Source: Baffinella frigidus (Eukaryota > Cryptophyceae > Cryptomonadales > Baffinellaceae). From it: 12,212 nt of DNA. The position numbers were made by a program, and so were the translations under genes. The notes below the pieces were generated by a model that was given only the letters and a program-made list of their open reading frames with translations, ran no database searches and was not told the origin of the DNA. The stretch lies in assembly GCA_026770585.1 (NCBI GenBank), contig MU646316.1, positions 243,927 through 256,138 on the forward strand, given 5' to 3'. This document shows, piece after piece, positions 1-6,494 of the stretch (position 1 is the stretch's first letter; the number at the start of each line of letters is the position of its first letter).

Positions 1-56
1 GAGAGAGGAGACAGAGAGAGGGACAGACCGGAGCGAACAAAGAGAGAAAGGGAGTG
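1..56. repeat. GA-rich low-complexity start
   Basis: Purine-rich GAGAGAGG / GACAGAGAGAG tract at the very start of the window. Together with the poly(C) at the other end it suggests that both ends are assembly breaks in simple sequence (inference). Confidence 0.6.
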
Positions 57-110
57 CGTCGGCTGCGGGAGGTCAGCCTGCCACCCAGGGGCGCCGCGTC
101 AGCCTCCTTG

Positions 111-259
111 CCACCAATCCTCATAGCCTGAGCAAATCGTCGATTTTGAGGTCACGTATTTCCCTTGGAGGCCGCCGGATCCCGGCGTCCGTGGAGCCAT
201 TTTGCCTTGCGAAGGAAAATCGAAAACCATCGATTTGCTCAGCGTGTGAGGGTTGGTGG
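111..259. repeat. TIR element, non-coding
   Basis: The two ends are inverted copies over about 29 bp. Left begins CCACCAATCCTCATAG and then CTGAGCAAATCG; the reverse complement of the right end begins CCACCAACCCTCACAC and then CTGAGCAAATCG. The inner parts both carry TCGATTTT-like sequence. The interior (149 bp in all) has no coding potential I can see. The flanks CTTG and TGTG do not give a clean target duplication, so the exact ends are uncertain. Confidence 0.55.
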
Positions 260-266
260 TGTGTTT

Positions 267-314
267 GGAACATCGCACACCATCCATCCGACGGTGTGCG
301 TTGCGAAGGGCAAG
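267..314 (+). repeat. 48-bp dispersed repeat, copy 1
   Basis: GGAACATCGCACACCA...GTGTGCGTTGCGAAGG recurs in inverted orientation at 825-872 (GGAACATCGCACACCAGCC and GTGTGCGTTGCAAGG on the minus strand). The copy itself folds, because GCACACC and GGTGTGC are inverted. The rest of 315-770 shows only a 20-bp duplication at 404 and no supported gene. Confidence 0.6.
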
Positions 315-403
315 AACCGCTATGCCAGAACACCCAGGGCAAGCCGTGTCAGCCTCCTTCCTTCCTGACTGCCACTCCAGGCCCTTGGGTGGGGTATTCC
401 GTA

Positions 404-443
404 CTCGTTCTTGGAGCCGTTTGCTCGTTCTTGGAGCCGTTTT
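404..443 (+). repeat. 20-bp tandem duplication
   Basis: CTCGTTCTTGGAGCCGTTTG (404-423) is followed directly by a second copy differing at its last base (424-443). The next 60 bases are rich in short inverted A/T runs (AAAATCGACTTTTGAG). No gene is apparent here. Confidence 0.8.
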
Positions 444-773
444 TGTGCTAAAAATCGACTTTTGAGAAAGTTTTCCCATCAAAAATGACTTCAGAATACC
501 CCCCCCTCCAGCCCTGCGTGGGTCCCCTGTATGCCCGTCCTGCCAGCGGTCCCCTCTCCTCTGGGCGTTGAAAACAAACACCCCGGATGTCCACTAGTAT
601 CTGGCTCCGCACGATCTGAAAGGGTCACGACAGTCAGTCAGTCCGAAGAGCGTTTCGGGGATCTGATCGCGTAGGAGGAGGTAGAGATTCCGGTACCGTC
701 CTTTGTTCTTATGCGGCAAGGACGCATGGTGGTCATATTATGCACATCGTCGAATACTCGCATTCGCAGATCG

Positions 774-960
774 TGTAGGGTGTGGGAAGTAGGATGTAGG
801 GTGTAGGGTGTAGGGTGCAGGATGCTTGCACCTTGCAACGCACACAGTCCGAAGGCTGGTGTGCGATGTTCCTGGTAGAGCGAGTACCTAAGGTCCATCC
901 CACACCCTGCACCCTTCACCCTGAAAACCTACACACTCAACCATAAACCATAAACGCTAA
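774..960. repeat. Degenerate heptamer tracts around an inverted repeat copy
   Basis: GTGTAGG-type 7-mers (774-822) and CCATAAA/CACCCTG-type 7-mers (897-955) flank the inverted copy of the 48-bp repeat at 825-872. They resemble decayed TTTAGGG/CCCTAAA telomere-type repeats, but the register drifts and no pure array is present. The preceding stretch 480-770 holds nothing I recognise. Confidence 0.45.
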
Positions 961-1019
961 ACCCGAAGGTGTGGCGAGAACCTCTTCGCGCCACCCCGTC
1001 TCTCCTGGCGCCCAGCTCT

Positions 1020-1735
1020 CCACCGAAGCCAGCATCCCCTGCAGCAGGATGCAACCCAGTCAGAGGGTGTTGAATCCATCAGGGAGGGCACTGTTGAAAA
1101 ATCCTTGTGCTGCCAGAGCGCGGCCCACCGAGACAAAAGTCGAGAGTGGAACGTCTCAAAGCAAAAGTGGAACCTCTGTTAACTTAAGAAGTAACAGTGG
1201 AGACTTCGGGCGAAGCGAGCATTCCCTGCATCAGAGGTTGTCAGGCTTCTAAGTTCCTCTCGGATCGATAGCCTGCTGTATCTATCAGAGAGGACACTTT
1301 TGAAACAGAAGTGTAGTACTACGAACTTCGTAGTACTACAGCTAGTACTACGAAGCTGTAGTACTAGTACTACGAAGTAGTACTACAGCTAGTACTACAA
1401 CTTCGTAGTACTACGAGCTACCGAAGCCAGCATTCCCTACCGGAGAGGTATTCATCAGAGAGGGAACTGTTGAAACAGACGTGTGGTACAAGGACTTTGA
1501 GACACTGAAGCCAGCATTCCGTGTAGGAAAAGCTTCAGTCACCGATGCAAGCATGCCCTGCAAGCAACGTCTCCACCCCACACAGCGGGCTTCAAGGGTT
1601 TTGTTGGGGCTGGAATTCCGGGTGTTACGTGACCAATTTGCAGTAGAAAAATCCTTGAAGTTGATTGTCTTCAGGCAAGTTGACTTTTGCTGAAAGGTTC
1701 GGACACCACCGTGTGGGGAGCGAGCATCCCCTGCA
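1020..1735 (-). pseudogene. Degenerate tandem block related to kelch exon copies
   Basis: A motif close to GAAGCCAGCATTCCCTGCA recurs at about 1022, 1208, 1424, 1506, 1540 and 1714. A second motif (ATCAGAGAGGGAACTGTTGAAACAG) recurs near 1083, 1286 and 1455, and again at 2551. On the minus strand the first motif reads GNAGFGSS- or GMLASVE-like peptides that align with AGGFGDEV in the better preserved copies at 2134-2850. I infer decayed duplicates of a kelch exon plus flanking intron. No copy keeps an open kelch frame, so the relationship is tentative. Confidence 0.35.
1313..1420. repeat. Nested palindrome array (GTAGTACTACGAA)
   Basis: 1313-1339 is a perfect inverted repeat of GTAGTACTACGAA around a single C. 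AGTACTAC / GTAGTACT units then alternate in both orientations to 1420. It interrupts a copy of the ATCAGAGAGG...CCGAAGCC repeat: the uninterrupted relative at 1452-1527 has about 20 bases (GTGGTACAAGGACTTTGAGA) in the same place. It looks like local palindromic expansion of the GTAC core (inference). Confidence 0.75.
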
Positions 1736-1806
1736 GGAGCGGGTGTCAGCCTGCTGTATGAAAAAGTCTTAGTCACAAGCTGGACGCTGTAAGTAGTTCT
1801 GCACCA

Positions 1807-1854
1807 AAGTTTGCAAAGTAGTTCTGGACCAATCCAGAACTACTTAGCAAACTT
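1807..1854. repeat. 22-bp-arm hairpin
   Basis: Arms 1807-1828 and 1833-1854 are complementary with one mismatch (AAGTTTGCAAAGTAGTTC and its inverse) around CCAA. The loop-side motif AAGTAGTTCTGSACCAA also occurs as a direct copy at 1789-1806. No gene is evident in 1740-1950. Confidence 0.8.
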
Positions 1855-1952
1855 CCGCGAGTCCAACGTGGGGGAGGGAGGGTATAGAGGACCTATTTAA
1901 TGATGAGTCAGATTAACTGAGGCAGAGATAGGGTATGGTGGATCTCGTCACC

Positions 1953-2133
1953 TAATGCCAAAAGCTTCCGCCAGCGGACCCCCTAGGTGGTCCGCTGGCG
2001 AGGGACTTACAGGCTCGAAAATGATTTTAAAAGCAATATCAGGACTTTTCAAATTCTAAATTGTTTTCCATCATAAATTGTGTACGGAGTCGCGTCCAAA
2101 TAAGGGGTTCGCTGGCGAAAGCTTTTTGCATGA
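1953..2133. mobile_element. MITE-like element 1 (181 bp, TSD CACC)
   Basis: Flanked by CACC at 1949-1952 and 2134-2137. The left end TAATGCCAAAAGC and the right end GCTTTTTGCATGA are inverted, and the inverted repeat continues through GCCAGCG / CGCTGGC for about 26 bp with three mismatches. An extra inverted arm at 1989-2000 makes a perfect 12-bp stem with 1969-1980. The target CTCGTCACC+GAAGCC is one of the kelch-copy repeats, and an uninserted relative is at 2705-2719, so the empty site can be seen in this window. No transposase is encoded, so it would be non-autonomous. Homologous to 5481-5671. Confidence 0.85.
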
Positions 2134-2754
2134 CACCGAAGCCACCCTCGACGAAGACTTCGTGCTCAACTTGCCTACCGACGGTCATGTGAATTATTCA
2201 CTTGTGGGTGATTCACGAAATCCCTTGGTAGCCCGAAGTCCCTTGGTAGCCCAAAGTCCCTTCGTGGCCCGAAGTCCCTTCGTAGCCCACTGTGTGGGGA
2301 GGACTTAATCTCCGAAGCCGGCCGCGAAGAACACGCGGGCGTTGAGGACTCGGTAACGATATCCGTATGAACAGAACACGTCCTTACGGTGACCAATACC
2401 GTACACGTCCCCGCGGTGGGCAATACCAGAGATGGTGTGTCCCCACGGTGGGGAATAGAGTCTACTAGAGATTATCCACTTGAGGGTTATTCACAAAATC
2501 GTGTGGGGAGGACCTCGTCTCCGAAGCCTCCCGCGACGAAAGGCTGTATCCATCAGCGAGGGCGCTGTTGCAACATACGTGTGCTACCAGGGACTTTGCG
2601 CCACAGATTTGTGGGATTGCGCCATGAAGGGAACATGGCCGTCACTTCCAGGCACAAATGTGTCCCTGCTGAGACGCATTCCCAGTTATGAGAGTATGGA
2701 GGACCTCGTCACCGAAGCCGCCCGCGACGAACATGCGGATTATTCACTTGTGGG
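2134..2754 (-). pseudogene. Tandem decayed copies of a kelch exon segment
   Basis: On the minus strand, copies ending near 2137, 2305, 2515 and 2700 read FVEGGFGV, VLNARVFFAAGFGD (then a stop), FVAGGFGDEVLPT and MFVAGGFGDEVLHT, all versions of the inner strand of a kelch blade. Between them lies a second shared segment, ATTATTCACTTGTGGGT.ATTCACGAAAT followed by CCTT.G.AGCCC and GTGTGGGGAGGACC (from about 2193, 2466 and 2741). Each copy is broken by stops or frame changes. This is a decayed tandem repeat of coding origin rather than a working exon. Confidence 0.6.
2218..2289 (+). repeat. 18-bp tandem repeat, four units
   Basis: Units at 2218, 2236, 2254 and 2272 follow AAGTCCCTTCGTAGCCCR with one to three changes each. 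The unit resembles the AGCCCGCTGTGTGG and CTTCGAAGGGA ends of the 161-bp family found at 7077-7237 and 7982-8142, so it may have arisen by local amplification of that end. Confidence 0.85.
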
Positions 2755-2895
2755 TTATTCACGAAATGCCTTCGCAGCCCACAGTACCGTAGCCCACAGT
2801 GTGGGGAGGACCTCATCGCCGAAGCCACCCGCGACAAAGATGCGGCCGTTGAGGACTGTTGCCGCGGCACGGTACCGCTCCTCGCTCATCATCAC
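2755..2895 (-). CDS. Kelch-repeat coding block (partial, probably decayed)
   Basis: After a candidate acceptor (CGCAAAG at 2902-2896) the minus strand reads 46 codons to a TAA at 2757-2755. Residues 4-16 (SEERYRAAATVLN) and 17-30 (GRIFVAGGFGDEVL) match a kelch blade: R-Y strand, VLNGRIFVAGG, then the D-x-V turn. Family knowledge: kelch motifs form beta-propeller blades, usually protein-interaction surfaces. After residue 30 the kelch pattern is lost and the frame runs into repeat sequence (PTLWATVLWAAK), so the second half of the blade and any donor site are missing. Three partial copies of its 5' end lie just upstream. It is about 3 kb beyond the exon at 6007-6103 and not directly phase-compatible with it, so membership of the same gene is unproven. 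Confidence 0.5.
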   Translation of the reverse strand: MMMSEERYRAAATVLNGRIFVAGGFGDEVLPTLWATVLWAAKAFRE

Positions 2896-2997
2896 CTTTG
2901 CGGTTCAGGGTTTAGAGTTAAGGTTTAGGGTTGAGGGTTAAGGGTTGAGAAACTCCCAGCATCCTTTGAGAGTCCCATCTTCCTTCGAAACTCCCAC
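2896..2997. repeat. Telomere-like heptamers and ACTCCCA tract
   Basis: GGTTTAGAGTTAAGG and TTTAGGGTTGAGGG style sequence (2905-2945) is a decayed TTTAGGG-type tract, followed by ACTCCCAGCATCCTTTGAGA-type repeats (2950-2996) like those at 3629-3723. On the coding strand this would be intron sequence just upstream of the acceptor at 2896. Confidence 0.5.
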
Positions 2998-3042
2998 CAG
3001 GACTGTTGCTGCGGCGCGGTACCGCTCCTCGCTCATCATCAC
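2998..3042 (-). pseudogene. Extra copy of kelch exon start (b)
   Basis: 45 bp reading MMSEERYRAAATVL after an acceptor-like CGCAAAG, nearly identical to the start of the block at 2755-2895. It differs at silent third positions (CGT/CGC, GCG/GCA) before sequence identity stops abruptly after GTCCT. The kelch strand GRIFVAGG does not follow; unrelated ACTCCCA repeats do. Confidence 0.65.
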
Positions 3043-3092
3043 CTTTGCGGTTCAGGGGTCTGGGTTGAGGATTCAGGGTGTCCGTGTCCGTT

Positions 3093-3137
3093 GAGGATTG
3101 TTGCTGCGGCGCGGTACCGTTCCTCGCTCATCATCAC
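3093..3137 (-). pseudogene. Extra copy of kelch exon start (c)
   Basis: Third copy of the same 45 bp, reading MMSEERYRAAATIL and then NG for a few more bases. The V-to-I change and the GAG/GAA change are the only differences of note. The acceptor-like CCTGAAG precedes it. Telomere-like GGGTT/TTAGGG sequence lies on the intron side, with imperfect inverted repeats (AGTGTT / AACACT) at 3150-3200. Confidence 0.65.
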
Positions 3138-3237
3138 CTTCAGGGTTCGGTGTTTTAGGGTTCAGTGTTGAGGGATTAGGGTAAACACTGAACACTAAAT
3201 CCTAATCTGCTTGTTCTTCTTCTTCTGTGTCACTCTC

Positions 3238-3282
3238 GAGGACTGTTGCTGCGGCGCGGTACCGTTCCTCGCCCATCATCAC
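3238..3282 (-). pseudogene. Extra copy of kelch exon start (d)
   Basis: Fourth copy, reading MMGEERYRAAATVL after the best acceptor of the set (CCACAG). The frame stays open into an acidic run (ESDTEEEEQAD) and stops at a TAG. This acidic tail comes from GAA/GAG-rich local sequence and is probably accidental. The 3290-3390 flank is TTTAGGG-like with CACTGAACACTAAA inversions. Confidence 0.6.
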
Positions 3283-3438
3283 CTGTGGGGTTCAGGGTTT
3301 TAGGGTTCGGTGTTTAGGGTTTAGGGTGAACACTGAACACTAAAACCTAAACACTGAACCTTATGGTTCAGAGATTAGGGTTCAGATAGTAGGATGCCCT
3401 CGCCCACCGTGCATCACGACGTTCCTCCCGCAACACTT
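3283..3438. repeat. TTTAGGG-like degenerate tract and short unassigned stretch
   Basis: 3290-3390 alternates GGGTTTAGGGT and CTAAAACCTAAACAC, a degenerate telomere-type heptamer in both orientations that can form hairpins. From 3390 to 3438 the minus strand reads VLREERRDARWARAS in an open frame that looks coding. Its upstream side is cut by the element at 3439-3610. I could not tie it to the kelch gene. Confidence 0.4.
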
Positions 3439-3610
3439 TCATCTTGACGAGTATTTTGGCACAAAACTTTTTTCAAAGTATTCTCAACGAAAATTACAAA
3501 TCTGATGTATGTCCACCTTAAAAAAAGGCCATGTCCGTGGAGTAATTTTCGTTGCAAATTGGATCGGAGCTCCCCGAAAACTTATTTTGCCAAAATACTC
3601 GCCGCGATCA
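3439..3610. mobile_element. MITE-like element 2 (172 bp, TSD ACTT)
   Basis: Flanked by ACTT at 3435-3438 and 3611-3614. Tips are TCATC on the left and, read inward from the right, TGATC. The inverted repeats share GAGTATTTTGGCA, with AAAAC-rich inner parts. An inner inverted pair CAACGAAAATTAC / GTAATTTTCGTTG folds the middle. Short A/T-rich interior, no coding capacity. It shares the tip and 4-bp duplication rule with the elements at 1953, 5481, 6788 and 10270, but not the interior sequence. Confidence 0.8.
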
Positions 3611-3628
3611 ACTTGCGGCATCACTCGA

Positions 3629-3723
3629 AACTACCATCATTCCTTAAGACTCCCATCATCCCTTGAAACTCTCACCATCCCTCGACACTCCCACCATCAT
3701 CAGCACTCCCACTACCCCTCGAA
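3629..3723 (+). repeat. ACTCCCA(C/T)CATCCCT(C/T)GA degenerate tandem
   Basis: About five imperfect units of 18-19 bp (ACTCCCATCATCCCTTGAA, ACTCTCACCATCCCTCGAC and so on). A shorter version lies at 2950-2996. Non-coding, pyrimidine-rich. Confidence 0.6.
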
Positions 3724-3750
3724 CTCGCGAGAACTCTGGCCTGCTCTCGG

Positions 3751-3843
3751 CAACCCGTAGGGACATAGGGATATTCCTAGGACTATCCTAACGGAACGTC
3801 GGTCAGAATTGGCCATATTTTTTATTCGCAGCCTGCTGTGTGG
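3751..3843 (-). repeat. 161-bp family, partial copy
   Basis: CAACCCGTAGGGACATAG through GCCTGCTGTGTGG aligns with the right half of the element at 7077-7237: same order of CCGTAGGGACATAG, a degenerate centre around CGGTCAGAATTGGCC, then GCTGTGTGG. The other end is missing. Confidence 0.55.
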
Positions 3844-4291
3844 ACTCACTCGCAATGGCATGGTTTCTGGAGACTCGCACTCACGTGCGTCCTCGGAACT
3901 CGGTGAACCCGCCCACACGCACCACCCTCACTCTATCGCATGACCCCCCCACACACACACACACATTTACATAAGAAACACAATATCGCAATGTCCCACA
4001 CACACACGACAAAACACACGCACGCAAGAAACACAAAGTGTGGTGTCGTTGAGGGTGTCGTACCCCTAGAGTCCATGCGCCGACTCGGCGAACCCGCCCA
4101 CATCTCCCTCACTCTATCGCGTGAAGCCTGCCCCCCACAGACACACAAGACACACAATGCAAAGTGCCGGCGTTGGGGTTTCTCACCCCGGGAGTCCAAG
4201 CACCGTTCTCGGGATCGTAGACCGAGACCGAGCGGAGGTATCCGGTATGCGACTCGCCGGCATACGGTTCTGCACACCAGGATGCACCACG
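3844..4291. repeat. Gene-poor stretch: CA microsatellite and 40-bp direct repeat
   Basis: CGGTGAACCCGCCCACA...CTCACTCTATCGCATGA (3901-3942) recurs at 4087-4127. Between them are a CCCCCCC run followed by (CA)n at 3944-3965 and further ACACAC-rich sequence to 4155. Open frames across this stretch owe their length to CA/GT composition (His-Thr or Cys-Val runs) and show no domain. A good donor-like GCACGTGAGTGC lies on the minus strand near 3885, but no exon can be defined for it. Confidence 0.45.
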
Positions 4292-4410
4292 GGGTTAGGC
4301 ATGCACGAAAGCGTCTCCACACACGTGGCGTGACCGACTCACGGGCGCGGGGGTTGGGCGTGCACGAAAGCGTCCCCAACCACACGTTGATTCACCGACT
4401 CACGGTCGCG
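4292..4410 (+). repeat. ~59-bp tandem duplication
   Basis: GGGTTAGGCATGCACGAAAGCG...ACCGACTCACGGGCGCG (4292-4350) is repeated as GGGTTGGGCGTGCACGAAAGCG...ACCGACTCACGGTCGCG (4351-4410). A run of 12 G follows at 4420-4431, a possible collapse or error point in the assembly. Confidence 0.75.
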
Positions 4411-4439
4411 CAGTCTGGAGGGGGGGGGGGGTACAACCG

Positions 4440-4653
4440 TAGACCAATACCCTAAGCTGATAAATCTGAAATCTAGGGCTTTCCCGAGGAAAAGGAAAAT
4501 CTGTTGGCTTTAAACGAGAAAATCGTTGAATTCAGAGTGCTGATCGTCGGGTATTGAACAACGGTTGACCATCCTCGGCGCTCGTTAGAAAACGCTTCTG
4601 GCTTCACACGGGAACGTCCTCAAAACCAGAGCGCGAATCTTCGGGTGCTTGCC
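4440..4653 (-). repeat. Repeated intron-donor segment, eroded copies
   Basis: GGTATTGAACWACGG, CCTCGGCGCTCG and TCTGGCTTCA-type blocks, shared with 4770-5120, 5390-5420 and 5810-6010, appear here in eroded form. On the minus strand they correspond to the exon end GAGCGCCGAG and the following intron of the kelch exon at 6007-6103. In this copy the donor GT is lost (GAG+GATGGT). Confidence 0.45.
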
Positions 4654-4843
4654 GTGGCTGCCGGACAAGTTAACGCAAGGCCACGCGGCCATCAGAAAAC
4701 GCTGCTGGCTTCATACCGAGGAAACGCGTCTGATGTCAAACGGGAAATTCCTCAAATTCAGAGTGTCGACATTCCGGTATTGAACTACGGTCGACGCACC
4801 TCGGCGCGTCGACTCCCCTCAGCCAAGCGCTCTGAATTCAAGG
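4654..4843. repeat. ~190-bp direct repeat, copy 1
   Basis: GTGGCTGCCGGACAAGTTAACG through CCCTCAGCCAAGCGCTCTGAATTC matches 5705-5878 closely. One internal difference of roughly 15-25 bases follows GAAACGCGT. On the minus strand the block contains CGCCGAG+GTGCGT near 4800, a copy of the donor of the kelch exon at 6007-6103, so the repeat is probably duplicated intron with an exon edge. Confidence 0.75.
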
Positions 4844-4927
4844 GGGGGTTTCTGGCTTCAGAAATACCTCCAAACAAGGCTATCCATCCGAACAGCATGA
4901 AAGGACATTTTTAAAAAATTGGGGAAA

Positions 4928-4969
4928 TGATCACGTTTCCGTACGGATGTCCGTACGGAAACGTGATCA
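4928..4969. repeat. Perfect 42-bp palindrome flanked by AAAT
   Basis: The two 20-bp arms starting TGATCACGTTTCC are exact inverses around TG. AAAT stands at 4925-4928 and again at 4969-4972, so the 40-bp core beginning GATCACG may be an insertion with a 4-bp duplication. With no interior at all, it is either a minimal hairpin element or a decayed relative of the 4-bp-duplication elements. Confidence 0.8.
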
Positions 4970-4972
4970 AAT

Positions 4973-5416
4973 GCTGACTTTTGGCGTGTTTCCTGGGCAA
5001 TAATCCAATAATTAACTTATGAATCTGTTCGCATGGATAGCCTCGTGTGGCTCGGCGCTCGGTAGGGACACCTTCTGGCTTCACATTCTGTGTTCGAGGG
5101 AACTTCCTCGAATACAGAGCGCAAATCTTCGGGTATTGAACTACTATTGAACTAGTAGAAAACAAGTGTAGAACTACTAACTAGTACAGAAGTACTATTT
5201 GAACTAGCATTGAACTGGACGCACCGTCGAATACCCTCAGCGACTGTCAGACTGTTCTCTCAAGTTGCACTCTGGATTCGAGGGGAAGCTTCTGGCTTCA
5301 GACGCAACTGTGGAAGAAGGGCACTAGTTCGCATCTTGTAATTCGAAGTTCGATTTGGCCAAGTCCTACCAGATTGGCTCTACTTATCTTCGGGCATCAA
5401 ACTACGGGCGACGCAC
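4973..5416. repeat. Eroded intron-donor repeats and GAACTACTA tract
   Basis: GGCTCGGCGCTCGG, TCTGGCTTCA and CTTCGGGTATTGAACTAC blocks recur near 5051, 5073 and 5127. From 5138 to 5215 the GAACTAC motif expands into an irregular ACTAGTA / GAACTA tract, similar in kind to the palindrome array at 1313-1420. No exon is preserved. Confidence 0.45.
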
Positions 5417-5462
5417 CTCGGCGCTCGTTGCCGCCAGCCGCGTCCGCCCCAACAGCCAGAGG
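5417..5462 (-). pseudogene. Partial copy of the kelch exon 6007-6103
   Basis: Reads PLAVGADAAGGNERR and ends CGCCGAG before a GTGCGT donor. Compared with the exon at 6007-6103, the three base differences in this stretch all fall at silent third positions (GCT/GCC, GGG/GGC, GCG/GCA). That supports this reading frame as the one under past selection. The 5' half (VALGGKLYALGG) is absent; MITE-like element 3 lies 18 bases away. Confidence 0.6.
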
Positions 5463-5480
5463 TCACGCCAAGACACACCG

Positions 5481-5671
5481 TAATGCGAAAATCTTACGTT
5501 AACGGACCCCTTAAGGGGTCGGTTAACGTGGGCTTACTGGAGCCGTTGATGGTCAACCGGGCTCTAAAACGATTTTAAACGCGATTTCAGGACTTTTAAA
5601 GCCCAATGATGTTTTCCATTATAAATTTTGTACCAAAGTTACAACACCGTTAACGTATGCTTTTTGCATGA
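5481..5671. mobile_element. MITE-like element 3 (191 bp, TSD ACCG)
   Basis: Flanked by ACCG at 5477-5480 and 5672-5675. Left end TAATGCGAAAAT, right end GCTTTTTGCATGA. The body aligns with element 1 (1953-2133): CTCNAAAANGATTTTAAA, TCAGGACTTTT, GTTTTCCAT.ATAAATT. The stem core is GTTAACG where element 1 has GCCAGCG, at the left arm (5498-5504), the adjacent inverted arm (about 5522-5528) and the right end (5648-5655). The internal stem 5496-5529 is nearly perfect. Non-coding. Confidence 0.85.
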
Positions 5672-5704
5672 ACCGGAGCGCGGCCATGCGTGGGCTCCTT
5701 CAAA

Positions 5705-5878
5705 GTGGCTGTCGGACAAGTAAACGCAAGGCCACACGGCCATCAGAAAACGCTGCTGGCTTCATACCGAGGAAACGCGTGAAAGTCCTCGAATTCAGAG
5801 TGTTGAGATTCCGGTATTGAACTACGGACGACTCACCTCGGCGCGTCCAATACCCTCAGCCAAGCACTTAGCATTCGA
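5705..5878. repeat. ~190-bp direct repeat, copy 2
   Basis: Second copy of the block at 4654-4843. On the minus strand it contains CGCCGAG+GTGAGT near 5840, the strongest donor consensus of the repeated donor copies. The 5880-6006 stretch continues with intron sequence of the same family (GAATTCGAGGGGAAGCTTC, CAACTACGGGC). Confidence 0.75.
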
Positions 5879-6006
5879 GCTTCAGAGGGTCGAATACCCT
5901 CAGGCAAGCACTCTGAATTCGAGGGGAAGCTTCTGGCTGCAAACGGGAAAGTCTTTGAATTGATTGAGGGTGATCATCTTTGGGCATCCAACTACGGGCA
6001 ACACAC

Positions 6007-6103
6007 CTCGGCGCTCGTTGCCGCCAGCCGCGTCTGCGCCAACGGCCAGAGGCGCCTGCCCCACCACCCCGCCCAGCGCGTACAGCTTCCCACCGAGCGC
6101 CAC
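6007..6103 (-). CDS. Kelch-repeat exon D (97 nt)
   Basis: Opens after the acceptor GTGTGGCAG (6104-6112) and closes before GTGTGT (6006-6001). Residues 1-12 read VALGGKLYALGG, the textbook inner strand of a kelch blade, which completes the PRAGHSM end of the exon at 7856-7958 in phase 0. The rest (VVGQAPLAVGADAAGGNERR) is less typical: no VE.YD or W has been reached, so a following exon is expected, and the exon ends in phase 1. That exon was not found. Two other partial copies exist (6495-6553 and 5417-5462), with mostly silent differences. Inferred role: one blade of a beta-propeller for protein binding. Confidence 0.6.
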
Positions 6104-6131
6104 CTGCCACACCCGCCACCAGTTGGAACGA

Positions 6132-6195
6132 GGCTAGGATCTTAACCAGGAATTCCGCTGTGGGGTTGAAGGGCTGCCCCCTGGCACTGCCACCA
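6132..6195. repeat. ~64-bp direct repeat, copy 1
   Basis: GGCTAGGATCTTAACCAGGAATTCC...GGTTGAAGGGCTGCC...GCCACCA recurs at 6722-6784. Each copy lies just upstream (on the minus strand) of one copy of exon D, so exon D and at least this much of its upstream intron were duplicated together. Confidence 0.7.
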
Positions 6196-6209
6196 GTTGG
6201 TAAACGAGG

Positions 6210-6403
6210 CTACTGCTGGAAAGCCCCAGGGGAAGTGTCAAAAAGTTCGCGACACTCTGGTGTCGCATACTTTTGAGCCATTTTCTCCTCAAAAGGCAAT
6301 TTTCACCCCAAGGACGTGACCAAAATTCGTCAAAAGGTAACCTACAAGTAATTTTAGTGTCGTGTCCAAGAATTTTGAGACTTCCTCTGTGGCTTTGCAG
6401 TAG
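6210..6403. repeat. TIR element (194 bp)
   Basis: Ends are inverted over 31-34 bp: CTACTGC, then AAAGCCCCAGGGGAAGTGTC on the left and AAAGCCACAGAGGAAGTCTC read inward from the right, both ending in TCAAAA. The left end has three extra bases after CTACTGC. An inner hairpin at 6241-6274 pairs AAAAGTTCGCGACAC with GTGTCGCATACTTTT (two mismatches). No clear target duplication (GAGG / TAGG). Non-coding. Confidence 0.65.
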
Positions 6404-6446
6404 TAGGTGTTCATAGGCTAACATCCTGCAAACCGGGTAGTTAAGC

Positions 6447-6476
6447 CTACGGCATTGCCTACGGTATGCCGTAGGG
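6447..6476. repeat. CTACGG hairpin
   Basis: CTACGGCAT (6447-6455) and ATGCCGTAG (6466-6474) are exact inverses; CCTACGG / CCGTAGG gives an alternative fold. Similar CCTACGGTAGGG palindromes occur at 8350 and 11961, and CCTACCGTAGG at 8078. Confidence 0.6.
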
Positions 6477-6494
6477 GCCTAGGGGGGGTCCTAC

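Noticed and set aside
2905-3390. True telomere
   Set aside because: Heptamers are degenerate, in both orientations, and interrupted by exon copies; an interstitial decayed tract fits better.
3885-3915. Mini exon reading VWAGSPSSEDAR before a GTGAGT donor
   Set aside because: The donor is good, but no acceptor or kelch context could be set, and a similar sequence at 4087-4127 lacks the donor.
3933-4455. 150- and 171-codon frames on opposite strands
   Set aside because: Length comes from CA/GT-rich simple sequence (Thr-His or Cys-Val runs); no start context, domain or splice structure.
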